Positions 35,470 to 43,163 of a stretch of DNA of 64,000 bases are shown here, piece by piece; the stretch's first letter is position 1, and each line of letters starts with the position of its first letter. A program made the translations under genes and the position numbers. The DNA is from Marinifilum sp. N1E240. GTDB lineage: Bacteria > Bacteroidota > Bacteroidia > Bacteroidales > Marinifilaceae. The stretch spans positions 744,001 to 808,000 of the forward strand of contig NZ_WHKF01000002.1 of the NCBI RefSeq assembly GCF_009295825.1, given 5' to 3'. The notes beneath the pieces are model-generated. The model was not told where the DNA came from. It was given only the letters and a program-made list of their open reading frames with translations, and did no database searches.

Positions 35470-35602
35470 GGAAGTGCTACTGCACTTCCTTTTTTGCATT
35501 CATACCCGAATAGGATTACATAAAAAACACATTACTACAATTAAAATCCATTCGATTCCATGTCCTAAATACTTTCACTTCTTAACTATTTTGTTAACTT
35601 TG
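35470..35602 (+). repeat. 133-bp direct repeat, right copy (copy C of the dispersed promoter repeat)
   Basis: The terminator GGAAGTGC-TACT-GCACTTCC with a T6 tail (35470-35495) is followed by the conserved leader and a TAACTTTG -7 element at 35595-35602. It is nearly identical to 32443-32575. It ends the lipoprotein operon and provides the promoter of the restriction region starting at 35636. Confidence 0.8.
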
Positions 35603-35635
35603 AGCATCTATTAAATTACTACTTAAAATAGGACG

Positions 35636-36604
35636 ATGACAATTAATCTGGGTAAATTAAAACGCATTGACAACCTCAGAGCCATCTGGGAAAATGAACA
35701 AACTGACTTTTCAAAATGGCTGAGTAAAGAGGAGAATTTGGAATTGCTGAGTGAGGAGATAGGCATTAACTTAAGCCTGCAGGAGACAGAGGCTCGGACT
35801 GGAAGTTTCTATATTGATATATTGGCAACCGAAGTAGAAACAGGAAAAAAAGTCGTGATTGAAAACCAATTGGAAAAAACCAATCACGATCATTTAGGCA
35901 AAATTATCACCTATGCATCTGGATACGAAGCCGAATACATCATTTGGATTGTAAAGGACTTTAGAGAGGAGCACAAGCAGGCGCTCGATTGGTTAAACGA
36001 AAATACCAATGAGAAGATCAATTTCTTTGGTATTAAAATGGAACTCTGGCAGATTGATACCTCGAAATATGCACCCAAATTCAATATTATATCTCAACCC
36101 AACCAATGGTCTAAAGCACTTCGGGGAGGTAAGAAATCAACTACCTTATCAGAAATAGGAGTCAAGCAAATCAATTTTATCGAAGAGTTCCGAGCTTACT
36201 GTACCGAGAACGAAAGTACTCTACAGGTGGGCAAAGCTCAGAATTCAACACCAGCTTACTATACAATAGGCATAGGAATGTCCGAGGGATGGGTAGCTGT
36301 GAAATTAAATACAGGCAAAAACATATTAAAGGTCGACTTCTATTTTGTAGACAAGGAGTATTATTCCATTATCAAACAGGAGTTTAAAAATGAGACGGAG
36401 GCCTTTTTTAACAATAAGCTTGTTTTTGACGATATGGAGAAATACAAAGGAGCTGTTATTAGCACCTCTACTAAGTTCAAGATTGACAATCAATCGCAAT
36501 GGAAAACTTATTTCGAATGGATCAGGACCAATGCAGAGATCATGCAAAAGCAAATTCCCGACTTAATTAAAAATGCAAAAGAATTCTTAACAACTACAGC
36601 GTAA
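35636..36604 (+). CDS. DUF4268-type protein with PD-(D/E)XK-like N-terminal domain
   Basis: A 322-residue cytoplasmic protein. The N-terminal half has a restriction-endonuclease-like core: SFYIDILATE (Asp), then KKVVIENQLEKTNHDHLGKI (E-x-Q in the place of E-x-K), then YIIWIVKDFREEHKQALDWLN. The C-terminal half (about 175-320) is a separate alpha/beta domain (AYYTIGIGMSEGWVAVKLNT, IKQEFKNETEAFFNNKLVFDD). This architecture is that of DUF4268 proteins commonly linked to restriction-modification loci. It is the first gene after promoter copy C; the next gene follows after 3 bases. Confidence 0.75.
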   Translation: MTINLGKLKRIDNLRAIWENEQTDFSKWLSKEENLELLSEEIGINLSLQETEARTGSFYIDILATEVETGKKVVIENQLEKTNHDHLGKIITYASGYEAEYIIWIVKDFREEHKQALDWLNENTNEKINFFGIKMELWQIDTSKYAPKFNIISQPNQWSKALRGGKKSTTLSEIGVKQINFIEEFRAYCTENESTLQVGKAQNSTPAYYTIGIGMSEGWVAVKLNTGKNILKVDFYFVDKEYYSIIKQEFKNETEAFFNNKLVFDDMEKYKGAVISTSTKFKIDNQSQWKTYFEWIRTNAEIMQKQIPDLIKNAKEFLTTTA

Positions 36605-36607
36605 AAA

Positions 36608-37726
36608 ATGACAGACGATTTATCAAAACTGCAAGATTTCCTGAACAATATTGAAATCCCAGAAATAAAAACCAAGCCTAAAACCTTTCTTGGAATCGCA
36701 AAGCAACCTCACTACGAGAATGTGTTGTCAAATCTCTATGCATTTTACTTTGATACAAATGAAGAGCATGACTTGAATGATCTATTCATTTCTACATTCT
36801 TGGAAATAATTAAAGATCATCTGCCTGATAAGCAAATTAACTTTAACCAAGCATTTAAAATAAAAACTGAGTATAAAACGGTCAAAAAAGGTAGAATTGA
36901 TTTGTTACTTTATAACCAATCAAGCGCAATTATCATTGAAAATAAGGTATATCATTTTTTAGGTAATGATTTGGATGATTATTGGGATAGTATTTCAATG
37001 GGCAATAAAATAGGAATTGTTCTTTCTCTTCGTAAAATAAAGAATATAAACCATCCAAATTTTATAAATATCACTCATATGGAATTTTTGAATAGGGTGA
37101 TATCAAATTTGGATCTATACAAAGATGGAGCAACCCCAAAATATCTGATTTTTTTACAAGATCTATTTCAAAATATTCACAACTTGAGCACACCTGACAT
37201 GAACAAAGAAGAATTGGAATTCTACTTCAATAACCAGCAAAAAATCAATCAAATTTCTAGTTTTAATCAGAGAATGAACAATCATATCCTGGTGCAAGTA
37301 GAAAAAGCCCATATTCCCTTTGCTGAAACAACCAAGATTGCAGGAAAAAGAACAAAGCGATTCCGATATTTCCAATCCAAAAAGAATCCTCAACTGATGA
37401 TTACAGTGGTAATCCAAAATCTTTTACAACCAAAAAAGGAAATGTATATCGCAGTTGAATTAAAAGGAGAAGCTTTAAAGAACAGGGAGCAATACCGTCA
37501 TTTATTTGATTATCAAAAACCGGAATCCAAATTACTGCGTGAGGATTTTTTTGATAGTACAGACAATAATTGGGCTCATTTTGCAGGTTCTCCTTATTAT
37601 CTCAATGAAGATCAAATTGCAGATTTAAGCAATACCATTGTTGATTTTATTAAAGAAAATGACTACTTGAAGATATTTAACAAACTAAATAATTATTTGT
37701 TAGAGGAGAAAAAGGCTAAAAAATAG
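36608..37726 (+). CDS. PD-(D/E)XK nuclease superfamily protein (PDDEXK_4 type)
   Basis: A 372-residue protein. The nuclease-like core lies at about residues 75-150: FKIKTEYKTVKKGRIDLLLY (Asp of the PD motif), then AIIIENKVYHFLGNDLDDYW, where E-x-K completes the motif, and IGIVLSLRKI. The N-terminal part is helical; the C-terminal part (about 200-372) is mixed. Proteins of this type often serve as orphan nucleases in defence islands. It follows the DUF4268 gene by 3 bases and precedes a third nuclease-like gene. Confidence 0.75.
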   Translation: MTDDLSKLQDFLNNIEIPEIKTKPKTFLGIAKQPHYENVLSNLYAFYFDTNEEHDLNDLFISTFLEIIKDHLPDKQINFNQAFKIKTEYKTVKKGRIDLLLYNQSSAIIIENKVYHFLGNDLDDYWDSISMGNKIGIVLSLRKIKNINHPNFINITHMEFLNRVISNLDLYKDGATPKYLIFLQDLFQNIHNLSTPDMNKEELEFYFNNQQKINQISSFNQRMNNHILVQVEKAHIPFAETTKIAGKRTKRFRYFQSKKNPQLMITVVIQNLLQPKKEMYIAVELKGEALKNREQYRHLFDYQKPESKLLREDFFDSTDNNWAHFAGSPYYLNEDQIADLSNTIVDFIKENDYLKIFNKLNNYLLEEKKAKK

Positions 37727-37729
37727 CAA

Positions 37730-38374
37730 TTGCTGAATAAACCAATCCACCATTTTATATTTCCAATATTACAATATATGATTACAAATTGTTTACCCTC
37801 TTTTTACGAAAATGAGCACGATACAACCGACAATGGAAAAGAAACCATTTTAGATTACAATTTAAATTGGATCCTTCGGTGCGGAGCAGATCATTATGCC
37901 AAAGCAGATGAGAAGATAAATACTTATGGAAGAAACTTTATTTTGGCACTCTTATATGGTAAGAATGTAAAGGATGGATATGAATTAGATAATAAGAAGT
38001 ATCAATCTTATAGAATTATTTCGGTTGACACCTGGAGACAATGGGAGCAAATTGATTTGATTGCAGAAGTGGTAATTCAAACACCAGAAACTACCGAAAA
38101 ATATGTGATTTCGATAGAAAATAAAATGTATACTTCAATAGGAAACGGACAATTGGAAAAATACAAATGTATTGTAGATGAATATTATAAGGATAATGAT
38201 TATAAACCTATTCATGTTTTTATTAAAGCAGAAGAGGTAAATCAAGAAGAAATACAAAAATGTAAGGATAATGAATACAAATGGCTAACCTTTTACGATA
38301 TTATAAATTGCGTTAAAATAACTCAGAAAACCGGTAATTACTTGTTCGATGAATTTTGGTTTCGTTATTGGTAA
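37730..38374 (+). CDS. PD-(D/E)XK nuclease superfamily protein, small
   Basis: A protein of 214 residues if translation begins at the TTG at 37730, three bases after the previous stop and about 10 bases after AGGAGA. An ATG at 37778 would give a shorter form. Core: WEQIDLIAEVVIQTPE (Asp), KYVISIENKMYTSIGNGQL (E-x-K), YKPIHVFIKAEEV. The N-terminus contains FYENEHDTTDNGKETILDYN. Third nuclease-like gene in a row, ending 52 bases before hsdM. Confidence 0.7.
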   Translation: MLNKPIHHFIFPILQYMITNCLPSFYENEHDTTDNGKETILDYNLNWILRCGADHYAKADEKINTYGRNFILALLYGKNVKDGYELDNKKYQSYRIISVDTWRQWEQIDLIAEVVIQTPETTEKYVISIENKMYTSIGNGQLEKYKCIVDEYYKDNDYKPIHVFIKAEEVNQEEIQKCKDNEYKWLTFYDIINCVKITQKTGNYLFDEFWFRYW

Positions 38375-38426
38375 ACCCTACCTTTAAGCCTCAAAATTAA
38401 CATACATAAAACTACCATATACACAC

Positions 38427-39989
38427 ATGTCTGAAGACCAAAAGAAACAGCTGAAAGCTCAATTGTGGAGCATTGCAAATATATTACGAGGTAAGGTAAG
38501 TGCCGACGATTATCGCGACTACATTTTAGGATTTATTTTCTTTAAATATCTATCGGAGAAGCAGGAACTGTATGCCAACGAATTATTAGTTGGTGAGACA
38601 GTAACAGAATACACCAAAGTAAGCGATCAGGAGACTTTGGATGCCATTCACGATGAATCAGTAAACAAACTGGGTTATTTCCTAAAGCCTGATGAATTGT
38701 TTTCTGCTCTTGTAAGTAAAGGAAAAGGAAATGGCGACAGCAATTACATTATTGATGATCTACAGTCAGTATTAAACCACATAGAACAAAGCACGCAGGG
38801 TGAAGAGAGTGAAGATGATTTTTCTGCTTTGTTCGAAGATTTGGATTTACAATCGACCAAGCTCGGAAGAACCGTGGGTGCCCGAAATGAAATTATTGTG
38901 AGCATTTTGGTTAAACTCGATGAGATTGATTTCAAGTTGGACGAAATTGAATCGGATGTATTGGGGGATGCCTACGAATACCTAATTGGCAAATTTGCTG
39001 CAGGTGCAGGAAAATCAGCAGGAGAGTTCTATACTCCTCAAGAGGTTTCTACTATTTTGGCTAAGATTGTTACCACAGGCAAAGACAAAATAAAATCGGT
39101 GTACGACCCAACCTGTGGATCGGGATCCTTACTGTTGCGTGTATCCAAAGAGGCTAAAGTAGGAGAGTTTTACGGACAGGAACTGAACCGTACCACCCAT
39201 AACCTGGCGCGAATGAACATGATTTTGCACGATGTGCACTATCGCCAGTTTGATATCAAGCAGGAGGATACTTTAGAGAATCCGCAGCATACCCAAAAGC
39301 GATTCGAAGCCGTAGTCGCCAATCCGCCATTTTCTGCACACTGGAAAGGCAAGAACAACCCATTGAACGATACTGACGAACGTTTCTCACCTTATGGAAA
39401 ATTAGCACCCAATACCAAGGCTGATTATGCATTTGTACAGCACATGATACACCAATTGGGCGACAATGGAATTATGGCTACTGTATTGCCTCATGGTGTA
39501 CTATTCCGTGGTGCAGCCGAAGGCGTTATTCGCAAATACCTGATAAAGGAGTTAAATTATTTGGATGCCGTAATTGGTTTGCCTGCCAATATCTTTTTTG
39601 GTACCAGTATACCTACCTGTATTTTGGTGATTAAAAAGTGCCGTAAGGCGGACGATAATGTTGTCTTTATTGATGCTAGTGGGAAAGACCATTTTGTGAA
39701 GGAAGGCAACCAAAACAAATTGCGTCCCGAAGACATTGAACTAATTGTAGATACTTATCGTCAGCGAGAAACCAAAGATAAGTACAGCTATGTAGCCACG
39801 CTCGACGAAATTGCCGAGAACGATTACAATCTGAACATACCTCGCTATGTGGATACATTCGAAGAGGAAGAGCCAATTGACATGCCAGCCGTATCAGCCG
39901 AATTAAAAAACATAGACCAGGAAATTGCCAATAACGACAAAATAGTAGCCGATTTTTGCCAGCAATTGGGAATCAATACCCCATTTTAA
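38427..39989 (+). CDS. hsdM: Type I restriction-modification system, DNA methyltransferase subunit
   Basis: A 520-residue N6-adenine methylase. N-terminal helical domain (LKAQLWSIANILRGKVSADDYRDYILGFIFFKYLSEK) typical of HsdM; SAM-binding motif I DPTCGSGSLLL near residue 230; catalytic motif IV NPPF near 302; C-terminal helical tail. It methylates adenines at sites chosen by HsdS and forms the M2S core on which HsdR assembles. Two palindromic repeat elements separate it from hsdS. Confidence 0.95.
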   Translation: MSEDQKKQLKAQLWSIANILRGKVSADDYRDYILGFIFFKYLSEKQELYANELLVGETVTEYTKVSDQETLDAIHDESVNKLGYFLKPDELFSALVSKGKGNGDSNYIIDDLQSVLNHIEQSTQGEESEDDFSALFEDLDLQSTKLGRTVGARNEIIVSILVKLDEIDFKLDEIESDVLGDAYEYLIGKFAAGAGKSAGEFYTPQEVSTILAKIVTTGKDKIKSVYDPTCGSGSLLLRVSKEAKVGEFYGQELNRTTHNLARMNMILHDVHYRQFDIKQEDTLENPQHTQKRFEAVVANPPFSAHWKGKNNPLNDTDERFSPYGKLAPNTKADYAFVQHMIHQLGDNGIMATVLPHGVLFRGAAEGVIRKYLIKELNYLDAVIGLPANIFFGTSIPTCILVIKKCRKADDNVVFIDASGKDHFVKEGNQNKLRPEDIELIVDTYRQRETKDKYSYVATLDEIAENDYNLNIPRYVDTFEEEEPIDMPAVSAELKNIDQEIANNDKIVADFCQQLGINTPF

Positions 39990-40001
39990 TAAATGGATAT
40001 T

Positions 40002-40025
40002 GTAGAGACGCAAGGCATTGCGTCT
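40002..40025. repeat. Palindromic extragenic repeat (AGACGC family)
   Basis: AGACGCAAGGCATTGCGTCT (40006-40025), preceded by GTAG, in the hsdM-hsdS gap. Same family as copies at 40051, 44869, 47213 and 47344. Confidence 0.75.
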
Positions 40026-40050
40026 AAATAAAATATTGGCAAAACCGCAG

Positions 40051-40070
40051 AGACGAGATACTTCGCGTCT
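40051..40070. repeat. Palindromic extragenic repeat (AGACGC family)
   Basis: AGACGAGATACTTCGCGTCT, the second copy in the hsdM-hsdS gap, immediately before hsdS. Confidence 0.7.
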
Positions 40071-40089
40071 CCACAGTAAAAAGAAAACA

Positions 40090-41328
40090 ATGCAAAGTAA
40101 AACGCAAAATATACCCCAATTACGATTCCCTGAATTTGAAGGAGAGTGGATAAAAACAAAAATATCCAGAGTTGCTAATAAAATTACAGATGGAACGCAC
40201 GATACACCCAAGCCAATACCAAATGGAATTCCATACCTAACGGCAATCCATGTTAAAAATGGATGCATAGATTTTGATAACTGCTATTATCTCACCAAAG
40301 AAGAACATAATAAGATATATAATAGATGTAATCCTGAAAATGGAGATTTGTTAATGGTTAATATTGGTGCGGGAACAGCAAATGCAGCATTGGTTAACGT
40401 TGATTTTGAGTTTAGTTTAAAAAATGTAGCTCTTATAAAACCCAATAATACTATTATTGAATCAAAATTCTTTTCTCAGATTCAAAGAAAAAATAGTGCT
40501 AGGTTAAGACATCAAATTTCCACAGGCGGAGCACAGCCATTCTTGTCATTAAAAGAAATAGGGAAACTAAAATTGTGCATTCCAACCCTTGTTTGCGAAC
40601 AACAAAAAATTGCCAACTTCCTCACTTCAGTAGACAAACGCATCAATCTTTTAAGCAAAAAAAGAGACCTACTGCAGGCATACAAAAATGGAATTATGCA
40701 AAAAGTGTTCTCCCAAGAATTGAGGTTTAAGGATGAAAACGGCAATCCATACCCAGATTGGGAAGAGAAGAGGTTAGAGGATATCCTATTCAATTATAGG
40801 TTAGGAGGAAATTACAAGAATTCAGAAGTTATTTCGCAATATCCATTAATTAAAATGGGTAATCTTGGTAGAGGAAAAATTAATTTGAATAAACTTGAAT
40901 ATATCCCAGAATCTGAAAGTATAGATGAAATAGATCGAATAAAATCAGGAGATCTTTTCTTTAATACAAGAAATACTCTTGAACTAGTTGGTAAAGTTGC
41001 AATTTGGAGAGAGGAACTACCTGTTGCATACTACAATTCCAACTTGATGTATATGAAATTTATGAATAATCACTTTATGAATTATTTATTGAATTCACAC
41101 TCGGGTATAAAAGGATTGAGAAGGTTGGCAACTGGAACAACAAGTGTTGCTGCAATTTATACCAAGGATTTATTGAAATTAAAATTAATGATTCCAAAAA
41201 AGGATAACGAACAACAAAAAATCGCCAATTTCCTATCTGCCATAGATAATAAGATCGAACAGGTAGAAAAACAAATCGAGAAATCGCAACAATTCAAAAA
41301 AGGATTGTTACAGCAAATGTTTGTGTAA
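40090..41328 (+). CDS. hsdS: Type I restriction-modification system, specificity subunit
   Basis: A 412-residue HsdS. Two target-recognition domains (about residues 15-175 and 225-385), each followed by a conserved helix: EQQKIANFLTSVDKRINLLSKK and EQQKIANFLSAIDNKIEQVEKQ. The first recognition domain starts LRFPEFEGEW, and the second starts YPDWEEKRLEDI. The frame extends upstream to 40018, but that stretch is made of the palindromic repeats, so I chose the ATG at 40090. The recognised DNA sequence cannot be deduced. The stop overlaps closely with the next gene start at 41329. Confidence 0.93.
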   Translation: MQSKTQNIPQLRFPEFEGEWIKTKISRVANKITDGTHDTPKPIPNGIPYLTAIHVKNGCIDFDNCYYLTKEEHNKIYNRCNPENGDLLMVNIGAGTANAALVNVDFEFSLKNVALIKPNNTIIESKFFSQIQRKNSARLRHQISTGGAQPFLSLKEIGKLKLCIPTLVCEQQKIANFLTSVDKRINLLSKKRDLLQAYKNGIMQKVFSQELRFKDENGNPYPDWEEKRLEDILFNYRLGGNYKNSEVISQYPLIKMGNLGRGKINLNKLEYIPESESIDEIDRIKSGDLFFNTRNTLELVGKVAIWREELPVAYYNSNLMYMKFMNNHFMNYLLNSHSGIKGLRRLATGTTSVAAIYTKDLLKLKLMIPKKDNEQQKIANFLSAIDNKIEQVEKQIEKSQQFKKGLLQQMFV

Positions 41329-42396
41329 ATGATTTTAACGAAAGATACCATAGCAGTTCATAAAGATAATATACCAGGATTAGATGGGTATTCTCGCGTT
41401 ATTAGCAAAATTGAAGAGAATATTACAACAAATCCTGATATAGCTATAGAATCTTGTAAGTCACTTATTGAAGGTCTTTGCAAAAAAGCTTTGGAATTAG
41501 TAAGCGATAAATATAATTCAGATAAGCGGTTAAGAGGACTATGTGAGAATAATATGAAGGATCTTGTAAAGACAGCTTTTAATCATGTTTATTCAAATGG
41601 ACTTGAAGCCAATATGCACGAATCTTTATATCATATTATCCAACAGAAAACACGTACTCAGACTTTTATAGAAAATGCCCAAAAGAGTCTTTATTTAAAT
41701 TCAAAAAGTGCTATAGATAAGATTGCTGCAATCAGACATGATAGAGGTGATTTATCACATGGGCGAATTTATCCAAAGAAAATTGAGAGTGAAATTCATC
41801 TGGCTAAATCAATTGCATCCATTACTGATGGTATTTGTTCGTTTATGATCCATGAATTTTCAAGGCAATATGAAATAAAAGCTCATGAAAGCAAAAAGCT
41901 GGTATATGATGAATGGGATGAATTCAATACTTGGCTTGATCAGCAAAATGACACCTTGACTACTAAAGTAGACTTTAGTCGATTGTTGTATTCTCAGACC
42001 TATGAGAAATATGAAGAAATATTCTTTGGAGAATATTTAGATTTTATAGAGGCACAAGCTGAGGATCAAGAAGTGGATGAAAAAGAGGACGTAAAACCTG
42101 AAGAAATACCTGATTCTCCTGTAAGGTTTAGAGTTAAACCTAAAGAAAAATTGCTGGAGCATAAGTTTGAATGGGATAAAAAGAAATTAAAACTTGTTAA
42201 GCAATTTGCGAAAAAAGAGAAATTAGATGTTGAGCTTCTAAAGTTGCTAATAGATCAATATTTATTAAATGAAAAGTTCTTGGATAGAGATGAAGCAATT
42301 AAAACATTGCTGGAAAAACCATCATTGCAAGACAGGGCTGTAGAAGGGGAAAATATAAAAGAAAAAATTATAGCATTTGTTAATAGTATAAAATAA
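41329..42396 (+). CDS. HEPN/Abi-C-like protein carrying an HsdR-type C-terminal domain
   Basis: A 355-residue protein that begins directly after the hsdS stop (ATG overlapping in TAAATG). Residues about 20-180 are helical and contain IRHDRGDLSHGRIYPKK: R139-x4-H144 is the catalytic R-x4-6-H of HEPN RNases, and the context resembles the Abi_C abortive-infection domain. An acidic linker (about 240-265) leads to residues 285-354, which align without gaps to the last 70 residues of the HsdR encoded at 43164 (residues about 896-965): I count about 24 identities, including L-I-x2-YL-x2-EK, RD-x2-I, P-x-L-x2-R and KI-x2-FV. That part of HsdR is the helical domain that contacts the methylase core. 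Inference: this HEPN RNase may dock on HsdM/HsdS and be released or activated when restriction is challenged. Confidence 0.8.
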   Translation: MILTKDTIAVHKDNIPGLDGYSRVISKIEENITTNPDIAIESCKSLIEGLCKKALELVSDKYNSDKRLRGLCENNMKDLVKTAFNHVYSNGLEANMHESLYHIIQQKTRTQTFIENAQKSLYLNSKSAIDKIAAIRHDRGDLSHGRIYPKKIESEIHLAKSIASITDGICSFMIHEFSRQYEIKAHESKKLVYDEWDEFNTWLDQQNDTLTTKVDFSRLLYSQTYEKYEEIFFGEYLDFIEAQAEDQEVDEKEDVKPEEIPDSPVRFRVKPKEKLLEHKFEWDKKKLKLVKQFAKKEKLDVELLKLLIDQYLLNEKFLDRDEAIKTLLEKPSLQDRAVEGENIKEKIIAFVNSIK

Positions 42397-42403
42397 GAGT
42401 GAA

Positions 42404-43108
42404 ATGACAAATATAAAGTATGCCGTTACTGATATTTTTCAAAGAGATTTTGCATATCATCTTTTTGATGGTGATAAACGATTAAGAAATTTAGCCATTT
42501 ATTTACCCGCAATATCTTCAGCTCTGCTTCAAATAATTCTAGTTACTTTAGGGATAATGTATGAATGGAATTCAGGTATGATCACCATTGTATGCGTTTT
42601 TATCTCCATTCTACTTTTAGCATCAGTATACTTTATTCGATTTTATAGGTTGAAATCTATGAAACTCAATGCTAAAGAATTGAGTAATCAAATTTTAGAC
42701 AAGAATTATAAAGCTGCGATTGGTAAGATTTTTCTGGATGATGAGCGTGATATTGAACTCTTAGATGAAATTATTCCTTTGTACGAAACTGATGTGAAAA
42801 AATATAATGAAAGATTCATTCATAAAGCAACAGTAGTAGCCTTGGTAATAGCTTTTTTTAGTTATTGGTTTAATCTTTTATTCCTGGATCGATTAAAAGA
42901 ATATCTGAAACTTTTAAGTACTGATAAATTACTATTAGTTGCATTTCTTGTTTTATTAGTTGGAGGACTTATTTTTTTAGGTTACCGAATTGCTATCGAT
43001 ATTTATTACATGAAAGAGAATAAAAACTCAAAAGTATATGAACGCTTATGTACTTTAAGATATAAACTCATTAAGGAGAGGAAATTAAAAGAAAATACAA
43101 ATTCCTAA
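42404..43108 (+). CDS. Four-helix membrane protein inside the restriction operon
   Basis: A 234-residue protein with four hydrophobic segments in two pairs: about 28-50 (AIYLPAISSALLQIILVTLG), 57-78 (ITIVCVFISILLLASVYFI), 142-162 (VVALVIAFFSYWFNLLFL) and 174-195 (LLVAFLVLLVGGLIFLGY). Between the pairs lies a cytoplasmic-type stretch with KAAIGKIFLDDERDIELLDE. I do not recognise the family. It starts 7 bases after the HEPN gene and is followed by hsdR after 55 bases, so it is likely co-expressed with the HEPN protein; a role as its membrane partner or as a membrane-damaging effector is conjecture. Confidence 0.65.
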   Translation: MTNIKYAVTDIFQRDFAYHLFDGDKRLRNLAIYLPAISSALLQIILVTLGIMYEWNSGMITIVCVFISILLLASVYFIRFYRLKSMKLNAKELSNQILDKNYKAAIGKIFLDDERDIELLDEIIPLYETDVKKYNERFIHKATVVALVIAFFSYWFNLLFLDRLKEYLKLLSTDKLLLVAFLVLLVGGLIFLGYRIAIDIYYMKENKNSKVYERLCTLRYKLIKERKLKENTNS

Positions 43109-43163
43109 AAGTCGCAAAGGAAATTCTAACCCAAGAATAATAAAATTCCAATTCTGACAATAT

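Noticed and set aside
40018-40089. Upstream start for hsdS
   Set aside because: This stretch consists of palindromic repeat sequence; the ATG at 40090 gives a normal HsdS N-terminus.
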